The position numbers and the translations under genes are program-made. A stretch of 64,000 bases of DNA from an uncultured Clostridium sp. (GTDB lineage Bacteria > Bacillota > Clostridia > Clostridiales > Clostridiaceae): positions 16,374 to 80,373 of the forward strand of contig UQQU01000002.1 of assembly GCA_900543325.1 (NCBI GenBank), given 5' to 3'. The notes beneath the pieces are model-generated. The model was not told the origin of the DNA, ran no database searches, and saw only the letters and a list, made by a program, of their open reading frames with translations. This document shows, in pieces, positions 10,357-19,615 of this stretch (within the stretch, counting starts at the first letter, position 1; each line of letters starts with the position of its first letter).

Positions 10357-10393
10357 ATATGTCTTCCCCTCTCGAATGTCACCATCCAAGAAC

Positions 10394-11896
10394 TTAAATA
10401 TCTTTTAATCTTGGATAAAGTGAATTATATACTTTATATATCTTATCATAAAGGGCAATATTATCACAATTTGGATTTACAACATCTTGACCTTTTATAA
10501 TTTTTTCACATGCCTCTTCAACAGATTCATATATTCCAACACCTACACCTGCTAATATAGCAACTCCCAATGCTGGTCCCTCTGATGCTTTTATTGTGCT
10601 TAATTTATAATTAAATATATCTGCTAAAATTTGTCTCCAAACTTCACTTTCTGCTCCACCACCACTAACTCTTACATCAGTAATTTCAACTTTCATATCC
10701 TCTATAATATCTAAACAGTTCTTTAAACTAAAGCTAACACCTTCTAAAATACTTCTAACAAAATCAGCATGCTTATTTATTAATGATACTCCGACAAATC
10801 CACCTTTTACATTTGGATCTATATGAGGAGTTCTTTCTCCCATAAGATATGGCATATAAATTACTCCATTTGCTCCTGGTTTTGAACCTGCAGCTTCTTT
10901 TGATAAATAATCATATATATTCATATTTTTTTCTTTAGCTTCATCAATTTCTTTTCTACAGAAGTTTTCCTTAAACCACTTTAAAGAAAGTCCTGCACCT
11001 TGAGTTACTCCCATAACATGCCACTTATTAGGAACTGCATGACATAAAGTATGAACTCTACCCTCTTTATCAAATCTAGGAGTATCTGTTGAAGCAAATA
11101 CAACTCCTGAAGAACCTATAACAGTTGAAATTATTCCTTCACTTACTATTCCACTTCCTACTGCACCAGCAGCTTGATCTCCTGCTCCACCAGCTACTCC
11201 AGTACCAGCTACTAATCCAGTAATCTTTGCAACCTCTTCAGTAACATGTCCACTTATAACTATTGACTCATAAACATCTGCTAATATATTTTTATCTATT
11301 TCTAATGCTTGAAGTAATTCATCACTCCAATTTCTACTGTTTATATCTAACATTTGCATACCACTTGCATCTGAAACCTCAGTAGCAAATACACCTGTTA
11401 ATTTAAATCTTATATAATCCTTTGGTAAAAGAACTTTATATATATTCTTATAATTTTCTGGTTCATTATCTCTTACCCATAATAGCTTTGAAAGAGTAAA
11501 TCCTGTTAATGCTGGATTACCTGTTATTTCAATTAACTTTTCCTTACCTAAAACTTCTGTCATGTATTCACATTGTTTTTCAGTTCTTTGATCACACCAA
11601 ATAATTGAATTTCTTATAACATTACAATCCTTGTCCACTAATACAAGTCCATGCATTTGTCCACTTAAACCTATACCTTTTATATCAGAAGCATTAACTT
11701 TGCTATTTTTAACTACATCTTTAATTCCATTAAGGCAAGCTTGCCACCAATCCTCTGGATTTTGTTCTGCCCATCCTACTTGTGGTTGAAATAAATCATA
11801 ACCATAAGTTGCAGTTTCAATTGTATTTCCTAATTCATCAAACAAAGCTGTCTTTGTTCCTGATGTACCAATATCTAAACCTAATAAGTATCTCAT
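10394..11896 (-). CDS. xylB: Xylulokinase
   Basis: This 500-residue FGGY-family kinase phosphorylates D-xylulose to xylulose 5-phosphate. Visible blocks are LGLDIGTSGTKTALFDELGN at the N-terminus (phosphate loop), GLSGQMHGLVLVD (the MHG motif typical of xylulokinases), GVAGGAGDQAAGAVGSG with the catalytic Asp, and VRVSGGGAESEVWRQ near the C-terminus. The ATG at 11896 lies four bases after GGAGGGG; an ATG seven codons upstream has no such site. It heads the xylB-xylR unit. Confidence 0.96.
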   Translation of the reverse strand: MRYLLGLDIGTSGTKTALFDELGNTIETATYGYDLFQPQVGWAEQNPEDWWQACLNGIKDVVKNSKVNASDIKGIGLSGQMHGLVLVDKDCNVIRNSIIWCDQRTEKQCEYMTEVLGKEKLIEITGNPALTGFTLSKLLWVRDNEPENYKNIYKVLLPKDYIRFKLTGVFATEVSDASGMQMLDINSRNWSDELLQALEIDKNILADVYESIVISGHVTEEVAKITGLVAGTGVAGGAGDQAAGAVGSGIVSEGIISTVIGSSGVVFASTDTPRFDKEGRVHTLCHAVPNKWHVMGVTQGAGLSLKWFKENFCRKEIDEAKEKNMNIYDYLSKEAAGSKPGANGVIYMPYLMGERTPHIDPNVKGGFVGVSLINKHADFVRSILEGVSFSLKNCLDIIEDMKVEITDVRVSGGGAESEVWRQILADIFNYKLSTIKASEGPALGVAILAGVGVGIYESVEEACEKIIKGQDVVNPNCDNIALYDKIYKVYNSLYPRLKDI

Positions 11897-11939
11897 AAAC
11901 CCCTCCGAATTACTCATAAATTCTTTTTATTTCTATATT

Positions 11940-12035
11940 TTTAAAACTATTATTAAATAACTTTTTAAATGTTATTTCATAAGTTATTATAATACAATTT
12001 CTATACTTTTGCAACTACTTTTAAAAAGTTTTTGT
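11940..12035. promoter_or_regulatory. Promoter region of xylB with repeated AACTTTTTAAA-type palindromes
   Basis: Between xylB and the next gene, the stretch holds TTAAATAAC followed by GTTATTTCA as an inverted pair, then an AACTACTTTTAAAAAGTT palindrome. The latter resembles the palindrome ahead of tal. It is a plausible place for XylR binding. No gene is seen in 11897-12117. Confidence 0.35.
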
Positions 12036-12066
12036 ATACATTTTCAATAAAAAATAAAAATAAGTC

Positions 12067-12105
12067 AAATTACTTTTATTAATTTTCATATAACAAAAGT
12101 AATTT
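12067..12105 (-). terminator. Terminator of the pentapeptide gene
   Basis: AAATTACTTTT (12067-12077) pairs with AAAAGTAATTT (12095-12105), followed in the minus direction by a T-rich tail. Confidence 0.6.
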
Positions 12106-12117
12106 ACCTTTCAAAAT

Positions 12118-13308
12118 TTATCTTACCAATTTCCTTACTACAGTTCCTGTTCCTATTCCCATCATAATAACACCAAATACTATTTCAAAACTTGCAATAA
12201 TCTCTGATAAATTTATAGAAATACTTTCATTTGCTCCTACTCCACTAAATAAATTTATACTTAATATAATTCCCTCTTTTAAACAATCAAAAATCTCTCT
12301 ATAATTGTATATATTATATTTCATTAAAGAGATTACAGTATTAGTATCATCAATCTCAATTCCAAAAATGGAATATAAAATTCCAAATATAATCATCATT
12401 ATTAAAGAAAATACTATAGAGTTAATTGGTCTTTCACCATACCCACATGTAGCCCAATAAAAATATGATGATAACTTAGGAACAAAATCTAAAACATTTC
12501 TTTCAATTTTTTTTGCTAAATAATAATACTCACCAAAATTATTATTCAAGGAATTTTCCTTAAATTTATCAGCTATAGTTTCATATGTCATATAAATGCC
12601 CTCATATTCATCCCTATTCTTTTCTCTTAATTTTATTTGATCAAAGAAGGTTTTTTGATCAAATTTTGTTTTCATTTTATCAGTAAAATCTAAATCTATT
12701 ATATATGTATCTATTATTTTAGCCCCACTTAAATCACAATCTTCAATTCTAATCCTTTTAAACTCTGAATTAATAACCATTAGACTACTCATATCACTTA
12801 AATTAAAAAAACTATTATGAATTAAGCATTTATCAAATATTAAATAACTTAATATACATCCATCAAACTTTGCATAAATATTGCACTTATAAAATTCACA
12901 TGAAAAATTATCAAATCTATTAAGTGAAGGTTTCTTCTCACTTTCTTCTTAAAAAAAAGTACAGTTTTCAAATAGTACTCCCCCACTTTCAAAATTACAT
13001 TCATAAAACTTACACCCTATAAAACTACATTCTTTAAATTTAATATTACCAAATGTGCAATTAGTTAATATTGAACAAATAATATCACTATTAGCAATTT
13101 CTATAAAATCATCTTCACCTAATATTTTACCTCCACCAAAATGCTTAAGATTAAATTCCTTATAACTATATTCTTTATCAAGATTATATGTATTAGGTAA
13201 ATATCTACTTTTTAATAACTCATCAAATAACTTTTTATTATTACTTTGTCTATTTTGCAGCTGATTTTTTGCTTTATATTTTTCTTCTTTAAAATTTATA
13301 TAGCCCAT
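12118..13308 (-). pseudogene. Pentapeptide-repeat protein with C-terminal membrane segments, split by an in-frame stop
   Basis: The frame is open from the ATG at 13308 to a TAA at 12949-12951, then continues in the same frame for 276 more codons to 12118. The first part ends with pentapeptide repeats (TNCTFGNIKFKECSFIGCKF), and the stretch after the stop continues the repeats (CEFYKCNIYAKFDGC, IRIEDCDLSGAKI). The C-terminal third has two strong hydrophobic segments and ends GIGTGTVVRKLVR, as in pentapeptide proteins fused to an ion-channel-like domain. The interrupted gene has 396 codons besides the stop. The first ATG after the stop (12792) has no ribosome site, so the C-terminal part is probably not made. 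Function is unknown and it is not tied to xylan use. Confidence 0.75.
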
Positions 13309-13340
13309 AATATCAACTCTCTTATAATATTATGGGCTAT
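13300..13340 (-). promoter_or_regulatory. Hairpin enclosing the start codon of the pentapeptide gene
   Basis: Perfect 14-bp arms (13300-13313 with 13327-13340) and a 13-base loop. In the minus-strand transcript the AGAGAG ribosome site lies in the loop and the ATG (13306-13308) in the 3' arm. The geometry would hinder translation; whether this matters is inference. Confidence 0.5.
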
Positions 13341-13451
13341 GTTTTATTACTTTATTCTTATATATCCTTTAATATTCAATAATCGTTTAATCATATATAT
13401 TCAATCTTATTTTAAATTTAGCATAAATATTTTACTTATCTAAAATATATT

Positions 13452-15011
13452 CTAATCTCTAAATTTTTTTCTATATTGCAACGGAGTAATTCCTTTTACT
13501 TGAACAAATTTACTTATAAAATAATCTGTATTATTATATCCAACATCTTCTGCAATCTTATAAATTTTTTCATTACTTCTCTTTAACATAAGCGATGCCT
13601 TTTCAATCCTATAATCATTTAAATAGTCTTTAAAAGATTTATTATAATTCTTTTTAAATAGCTGCCCCAAATATGCAGTATTTAAATAATATTTTTCACT
13701 AAGGTACTTTAAAGTTAGTGGCTTCATGTAATTTTCATTAACCTCTTTATCAATTAAAGCTAATATACTATGCATTGAACTATTTCTTAAATCTCTTAAA
13801 TATGTAGAAACCTCCACACAAAACCTTTTTAAATCACTAGCATTTCCAGTTGTTATAATCTTATTAAACAATTCAGCATTTATATATTCTAATACTTTAT
13901 CTTTATTTGTACTTGAATTTAACTCCTTAATAATATTTATTAAATTACATAATAAATAATCAATATATATCTTAATAATTTTCAAATTATTAGTATCTTT
14001 ATTAAAAGCCCTATAAAACATATCAATATAATTTTCTATTTTAACTACATCGCCATCTTCTATTGACTTTATTAATTTGTTTATATTTTCATTAATTAAA
14101 TTGTAATCTATACTTTTTTTGTTATCTATATCATCATAATAAAATATATTTTTTTTATTAGTATTATTCTGTAAAATCTTAATCATATATAAAGAGTTAT
14201 ATGATATACCAATTTCATTTAGTGTTTCTACTTTCTTTCCAATAAGTAATCTACATTGGTATTCATTAGAGCTATTTAATCGCATCTTTAATTTTTCTAT
14301 ATACTGTTGTTCATTTAATCCTAACTCATCAGATAAGACACTACTAAATATTAATCCAACTCCCTCAAGTTTATCTTCCTTTATAATGTCATAAATTATA
14401 TTATAAAAATTATTATTGCCTAACCAATCCTTTAAATTATCATAAACCTTTCTTTTATCTTCTGTTCTGCATTTCTCACTATTTTCATTTGAATAAATTT
14501 CTATGTTAATATACCTTAGATAATTTTTATATTTAAGATAACATTGTATATATTTTAAATCTTCATCATTATATTCATCACAAATTATCCTATTTAAATG
14601 TCTTTCATAAATCACTTTATTATTTTCTCTTTCCTTTTCGTATTCATCTTTAAATGATATTAGTATATTAGTCAATTCTTCTCTTTCTATTGGCTTCAAA
14701 ATATATTCTTTAACACCATACTTTATTGCTTTCTTTGCATATTCAAATTCATAATAACCACTAAGCATAATACATTTAATTTTTTTATTCCATTTTTGAT
14801 AAATGTTTTTTACTAAATCTAATCCATCCATTTCAGGCATTTTTATATCACTAATTATTAAATCTACTTTATTTTTTTCTATAAACTTGATAGCTTCCTT
14901 GCCATTTGACGCTTCTCCTATTATGTTATATCCATAATAATTCCAATTAATTAATATTTTTAAACCTTGTCTAATAAATGGCTCATCATCAACTATTAAA
15001 ACATTAATCAT
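13452..15011 (-). CDS. Two-component response regulator, YesN/AraC type
   Basis: A 519-residue regulator with an N-terminal receiver domain (1-120; acidic pair D8-D9, phospho-acceptor D55 in LIISDIKMPEMDG, K107 region EYILKPIE) and an AraC-type DNA-binding domain (about 415-515; HTH text LTLKYLSEKYYLNTAYLGQLF and GITPLQYRKKFRD). The middle part is the long linker usual in this family. It starts directly after the kinase stop, with GAGGTG inside the kinase's last codons, so the two are translationally linked. Such pairs control sugar ABC transporters, so the likely targets are the xylan importer and hydrolase genes just upstream. Confidence 0.93.
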   Translation of the reverse strand: MINVLIVDDEPFIRQGLKILINWNYYGYNIIGEASNGKEAIKFIEKNKVDLIISDIKMPEMDGLDLVKNIYQKWNKKIKCIMLSGYYEFEYAKKAIKYGVKEYILKPIEREELTNILISFKDEYEKERENNKVIYERHLNRIICDEYNDEDLKYIQCYLKYKNYLRYINIEIYSNENSEKCRTEDKRKVYDNLKDWLGNNNFYNIIYDIIKEDKLEGVGLIFSSVLSDELGLNEQQYIEKLKMRLNSSNEYQCRLLIGKKVETLNEIGISYNSLYMIKILQNNTNKKNIFYYDDIDNKKSIDYNLINENINKLIKSIEDGDVVKIENYIDMFYRAFNKDTNNLKIIKIYIDYLLCNLINIIKELNSSTNKDKVLEYINAELFNKIITTGNASDLKRFCVEVSTYLRDLRNSSMHSILALIDKEVNENYMKPLTLKYLSEKYYLNTAYLGQLFKKNYNKSFKDYLNDYRIEKASLMLKRSNEKIYKIAEDVGYNNTDYFISKFVQVKGITPLQYRKKFRD

Positions 15012-16766
15012 CTATAAACACCTCATATTCTCAATAACTCTTAATTTTATCTTTATTGTAGTACCGTAGTTTTGATTACTTTCAATGTTAAAATCCATTG
15101 TATTATTACTATACTTTTGTAATCTCATATATGCGTTTAATACCCCTAGCCCTCTACCACCATTAATCAATTCAAAGTTACAATTATTTATTTTATGTTG
15201 TATTTCATTTAACTTTTCAACAGATATTCCTTTCCCATTATCAGCAATACATATATATAAATAATCATCCTCTATAATTATATCTATACCTACCTGCACA
15301 TTGTATGTTACACCTTCCATTCCATGAATACACGAATTTTCAACAAATGTTAATATAGATAACTTTGGAATTCTAATATTATTACATTCAGATGAAATTT
15401 TCATATTAAAATCTAATCTATCTCCAAATCTATACTTTTGTATAGCTAAATAATTATTAACAAATCCTATTTCATCTGAAATCTTAATATTATCTTCACC
15501 CCAATTAATAGTTTGCCTTAATAGCTTGGCCAAATTTTCTATTATAAATGCAGTTTCCTCTTCCTCCTTAATTAGGCTTCTCATTCTAATACTTTCTAAA
15601 GTATTAAACATAAAATGTGGGTTTATTTGACTTTGAAGAGCTTTAAGCTCTGCTCTATTTTTAGCTAATTCTAATTCCTTTTGTTCAATATCTTTCTTTA
15701 AAATTACATCTATAAGCTCCTCAATTTTTGCTACCATTAAATTGAAGTTATTCATTACAGATCCTATTTCATCTTTACCAACCTCAACACCTATAGTATC
15801 AAACTCGCCATTCTTAACCTTTTTTAAATGTATAGTTAATAATGATAATCTATTAGTTATAGAATATGAAACTAATAAAATTACAATGGTTGGAATTACT
15901 AAATTTAAAATTAGTAAACAGATAATAATACCTTTAAATTTACTATTATTAAATATTCTATTGTAAATATCTTTTTCTGCAGTTACTACTATATTACATA
16001 TTCCATTATAACCATATATTTCATACTCCTGTTGCAATAATATATCCTTTGGAATTATTTTGTCCAAAGTATTGCTATTATTGGTATTACTATTTAATTC
16101 ATTATTTGAAAATAATATATATTTATCATTACATATATAAATATCTATTCCAAAATTACTATATTCAACAATTATATCTTGCAAAATAGAGTTATAGTTT
16201 ATATCTATCTTTAGTATTTTTTCATTATCATTTGAAAAATAATCTAACTTTTTTATAAGTGAAATACTAATATTCCCATTCTTATCATAACTTGATGAAA
16301 TATTAATATTTCTATCACTTTTTTTAAATTCTTTATACCACTCATTTTCTTTAATTTTTGAAGTTAATTTAACCATATCACTACTATTTAAAATAGTATC
16401 ATTGTCAGTATATATGGTAATACTATATTCATTTTGTGAATTATAGTAATACCTTAAAATATTATTATCTAACATATACATATACTGATCATAAAATTCT
16501 ATTGGATTTTCATATTGTGTAGATATAAAGTTATCTAAAACCTTCGATCTATATAATTGATTTGAAATCGATATCGAGTCTTGCATTACTCTATCTAAAT
16601 TGTAAACAACTCTTTCAATAATTGTCTTCAATTCAGCCTCTTGCTCTTTAATAATATTATTAGTTATATTAGTATATATAATATAATTACTTGTTAGCAT
16701 AGGAATTAATACAGCAAAGAAAAAAATACTAAAAAGCTTAGTTTTTATACTATAGTTATTTATCAC
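15012..16766 (-). CDS. Sensor histidine kinase, YesM type
   Basis: A 584-residue membrane kinase. One membrane segment lies near residues 10-32, then an extracellular sensing region (about 33-275), a second segment near 278-302, and a HAMP linker. The His_kinase domain has its phospho-acceptor in ALQSQINPHFMFNTLES, and a HATPase domain follows (ENSCIHGMEG, then IADNGKGISVEKL and GGRGLGVLN). It is paired with the next gene and probably senses xylo-oligosaccharides directly or through the binding protein. The start is a GTG after AAGGGG. Confidence 0.93.
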   Translation of the reverse strand: MINNYSIKTKLFSIFFFAVLIPMLTSNYIIYTNITNNIIKEQEAELKTIIERVVYNLDRVMQDSISISNQLYRSKVLDNFISTQYENPIEFYDQYMYMLDNNILRYYYNSQNEYSITIYTDNDTILNSSDMVKLTSKIKENEWYKEFKKSDRNINISSSYDKNGNISISLIKKLDYFSNDNEKILKIDINYNSILQDIIVEYSNFGIDIYICNDKYILFSNNELNSNTNNSNTLDKIIPKDILLQQEYEIYGYNGICNIVVTAEKDIYNRIFNNSKFKGIIICLLILNLVIPTIVILLVSYSITNRLSLLTIHLKKVKNGEFDTIGVEVGKDEIGSVMNNFNLMVAKIEELIDVILKKDIEQKELELAKNRAELKALQSQINPHFMFNTLESIRMRSLIKEEEETAFIIENLAKLLRQTINWGEDNIKISDEIGFVNNYLAIQKYRFGDRLDFNMKISSECNNIRIPKLSILTFVENSCIHGMEGVTYNVQVGIDIIIEDDYLYICIADNGKGISVEKLNEIQHKINNCNFELINGGRGLGVLNAYMRLQKYSNNTMDFNIESNQNYGTTIKIKLRVIENMRCL

Positions 16767-16805
16767 ATAAATTCCCCTTTTATAAAATACATATATATCT
16801 TCTAT

Positions 16806-16843
16806 ATATTCTTGATATATATGTATATTCTTGATATATATGT
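16806..16843. repeat. Tandem 19-bp repeat upstream of the kinase gene
   Basis: Two identical 19-base copies (16806-16824 and 16825-16843; core TTCTTGATATATATGT) directly behind the GH43 stop, followed by the first five bases of a third copy. It lies 40 bases ahead of the kinase start and could be an operator pair or chance slippage. Confidence 0.8.
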
Positions 16844-16849
16844 ATATTA

Positions 16850-18394
16850 TTACATATTTCTATATTCAAAGTAAAGGAAATCTGAGTAATTTTTACCTTT
16901 TATATTTTTAGTATATGCAAATAATCCTATAGTACATCCAACAAATCCACCAGCAATATCTGTACTTAAAGTTGTAGCATTTACATTACTAATTAATTCT
17001 TTATAATTCTCTCCATCTATTGAATAATAAAATGCTAAATTTTGACAATTTCCAACTATTTTTAATCTTAATAAATTTGCTTCAACCTCAGCATCAGCAA
17101 CAATAGTATCTAAGCCATTAATTGTATTTATCAACCTTATTTTTAAAATTTCTGATTCCTTTGTATAAATAAACCTCATATTATGTTTGTTATCTTGAAC
17201 AATTGCTAGCCCTGCACTATCACCATCATCTATTGGTAAAAATTCCATAGATGTTGCTGCTAAAAAATTGTAATCTTCTTGTCTAACACATACATATGCC
17301 GGATTATCTAATTCATCTAACCCTATATTTTTTAAATATAATCTCAAATATCCAGGTCTCTTTGTTAGTGAATATAATTCATCACTAGGATTTCTCAAAA
17401 CTAAAAATTTATCACTTAACTTATTACTATCAAAATGATAACATGCTTCCTTTGCCTCAACTTTATATTCCTTCATACCTAAGTCATCATAATCTGATAG
17501 CATACCTTTTCCTTCATTAACAATAGGCCAATCATTCTCCCACTTAACCTTTGCAATAAACGTTTCTCTACCAATATTACAATAACCTTCACAATATCTA
17601 CTACCCAACATAACTATAAACCACTTATCATCCCTGGTTCTAACTAAATCACCATGTCCAACATTCTTTACTTTATAATCTCTTCCTAAATGCCTATGGG
17701 TAAGTATTGGATTACATGGATTTCCTTCATATTCTCCAAATATATTTTTACTTCTTGCTATGGATATAGAATGCTCATTTGCTGTTCCACCTTCTGCAAT
17801 CATTAAGTAATAATAATCATTTCTTTTATAAATGTGTGGTCCCTCTGGCCATATTACTCCATTTAGTGCACCTTTCCACAGTCTTCTACTATTTCCTATT
17901 AACTTATAACTTTCTAAATCAATTTCTTGTAGCCAAATCTCCCAATCACCATTGTATTTACAGCCATCACTATTAGGCCTTGTTCCTACATAATATGCTT
18001 TTCCATCATCATCAAAAAACAAACTCGGATCTATTCCCTCAGCACCTTCAATATAATATGGATCTGACCATGGTCCTTCTGGCACATTAGCTGTAACAAT
18101 AAATGTTCCTCCTCTTGATATATTAGTTGTTATAACATAATACTTTCCATTATTATATCTAATTGTTGGTGCAAAAATCCCCTCTGAATGTTTTGTATTA
18201 GTTAAATTGAGTTGTGATTCTCTTGTCAGTACATTTCCTATCTGACTCCAATTAATTAAGTCCTTACTTTTAAATATAGGTACTCCTGGAAAATAAGAAA
18301 ATGTTGAATTAACCAAATAATAATTATCATCTACCGTACATATAGATGGATCTGGATAAAAACCTTTTAAAATTGGATTAACTAGTTTAGTCAT
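16850..18394 (-). CDS. GH43 beta-xylosidase (XynB type)
   Basis: A 514-residue GH43 enzyme with a five-bladed propeller (1-320) and the C-terminal beta-sandwich of the XynB subgroup (about 330-514). The catalytic triad can be placed: base D15 in FYPDPSI, D122 in GIDPSLFFDDDG, acid E184 in WPEGPHIYK. There is no signal peptide, so it splits imported xylo-oligomers to xylose in the cytosol; arabinofuranosidase side activity is common. RBS AAGGAG precedes the ATG. It lies between the GH8 gene and the two-component system. Confidence 0.93.
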   Translation of the reverse strand: MTKLVNPILKGFYPDPSICTVDDNYYLVNSTFSYFPGVPIFKSKDLINWSQIGNVLTRESQLNLTNTKHSEGIFAPTIRYNNGKYYVITTNISRGGTFIVTANVPEGPWSDPYYIEGAEGIDPSLFFDDDGKAYYVGTRPNSDGCKYNGDWEIWLQEIDLESYKLIGNSRRLWKGALNGVIWPEGPHIYKRNDYYYLMIAEGGTANEHSISIARSKNIFGEYEGNPCNPILTHRHLGRDYKVKNVGHGDLVRTRDDKWFIVMLGSRYCEGYCNIGRETFIAKVKWENDWPIVNEGKGMLSDYDDLGMKEYKVEAKEACYHFDSNKLSDKFLVLRNPSDELYSLTKRPGYLRLYLKNIGLDELDNPAYVCVRQEDYNFLAATSMEFLPIDDGDSAGLAIVQDNKHNMRFIYTKESEILKIRLINTINGLDTIVADAEVEANLLRLKIVGNCQNLAFYYSIDGENYKELISNVNATTLSTDIAGGFVGCTIGLFAYTKNIKGKNYSDFLYFEYRNM

Positions 18395-18450
18395 ATTTAT
18401 TTCTCCTTAAATAATTATTAATTCATATAACTTTATCTTTACAAACTACT

Positions 18451-18487
18451 TAAGATAAGCCAGTATTTTTTATACTGACTTATCTTA
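18451..18487 (-). terminator. Stem-loop between GH8 and GH43 genes
   Basis: TAAGATAAG pairs with CTTATCTTA and CAGTAT with ATACTG around a five-base loop, with one mismatch. The T tract after it is weak, so it may be an RNA-stability element or partial terminator rather than a full stop. Confidence 0.5.
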
Positions 18488-18493
18488 CATACT

Positions 18494-19615
18494 CTACCAC
18501 ACTCTGTAATTACCGCTTAATGCTAGTAGAGCAAATATATAAAGACAATTATCATAGTATCTTCTTGTCCCTGTTCTTAAAGATGTATTCCAAAACTTTT
18601 CAATACACGCTTTAGAATATTTCCCATTATTAACTATCGATCCCATTGCATTAGTTGCTATAATAGCTATAGGATGAAGGGCTTTTTCATTTATTATAGT
18701 TCCATCTATTTCATATATTAAATCATCTTTTCCCTTAACTGTCTCATTGAAAAATACTTGTATTTTATTTATACATTCACATTCCCAAGGTTCTTTTTCA
18801 AACCAATAATAATCTAATGCTAAATTTCCAATAACTCTGTATGAATCACTATAGTATCTTTGACGATTATCCTTACAGTAAGGTTCACCATTATAATACG
18901 AATATTCTGGAGCTAAACCAGTAACATGATTGCAAGCCATCTTCAAATATTCTCTGCTATTATTGGCTGCCTCTCTCCAAAACTCTCTATCATCTTCATT
19001 AGCCCAAAGTGCAAACAATTCATAAAAATGTGGCAAATGATATGATGGATCTGTAATCTCTAAATTAGGTACAAACTTTATAAGCTTATTTTCTGGATTC
19101 CACATTGGTTTTCCTTCACCATCTTCACCTTTATGAATACATTCATGTAATATATCTTTTGCTTCTTTGGAATAGTTAAAAATTCCTTCTCCATCTCCCC
19201 ATCTATGTGATGCAAAAAATAATGCTAAAGCAAAATATTCTTCCCCATCTGGAGCTGGTCCATCTGAATTTTTAACTCCATCTGTTGATACAGACCAAGC
19301 AAAATACCCCTTATTTATACCACTTTCCATCCACATATACTTTTTAGCCCATTTCCATAATTTATTAAACTCTTGTTTCATATCTCTTTGTACACACATC
19401 ATCATTGCATATGACATACCTTCTGTCCTAACATCATTATTACCTGTATCAACAAAATATGCCATATCATTACCACATTCATGATATAACCTTTCACAAT
19501 CTGTTCCATAAAATATAGTATTATATACATCATCTAGTCTATTTTCTATTTCTTCAATTGAATATCCGTATTCATTAAGTATGTTTCTATATTTTTTGTC
19601 CTCATATTTCCTCAT
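18494..19615 (-). CDS. GH8 reducing-end xylose-releasing exo-oligoxylanase
   Basis: A 373-residue GH8 enzyme. E65 in DVRTEGMSYAMM and D257 in YYSDSYRV match E70 and D263 of the Bacillus halodurans reducing-end exo-oligoxylanase in both context and spacing. It cuts single xylose units from the reducing end of xylo-oligomers, complementing the GH43 that works from the other end. No signal peptide is seen. The ATG at 19615 overlaps the permease stop by one base (TGATG), indicating translational coupling with the importer. A GTG one codon earlier is less likely. Confidence 0.92.
   Translation of the reverse strand: MRKYEDKKYRNILNEYGYSIEEIENRLDDVYNTIFYGTDCERLYHECGNDMAYFVDTGNNDVRTEGMSYAMMMCVQRDMKQEFNKLWKWAKKYMWMESGINKGYFAWSVSTDGVKNSDGPAPDGEEYFALALFFASHRWGDGEGIFNYSKEAKDILHECIHKGEDGEGKPMWNPENKLIKFVPNLEITDPSYHLPHFYELFALWANEDDREFWREAANNSREYLKMACNHVTGLAPEYSYYNGEPYCKDNRQRYYSDSYRVIGNLALDYYWFEKEPWECECINKIQVFFNETVKGKDDLIYEIDGTIINEKALHPIAIIATNAMGSIVNNGKYSKACIEKFWNTSLRTGTRRYYDNCLYIFALLALSGNYRVW

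Noticed and set aside
12793..12951. Frameshift in the T8 run as the cause of the split pentapeptide gene.
   Set aside because: Counting codons shows both halves are in the same frame; the break is an in-frame TAA, not a frameshift.
16806..16849. A CRISPR-like repeat.
   Set aside because: The two copies are directly adjacent without spacers, and no cas gene is in the window.
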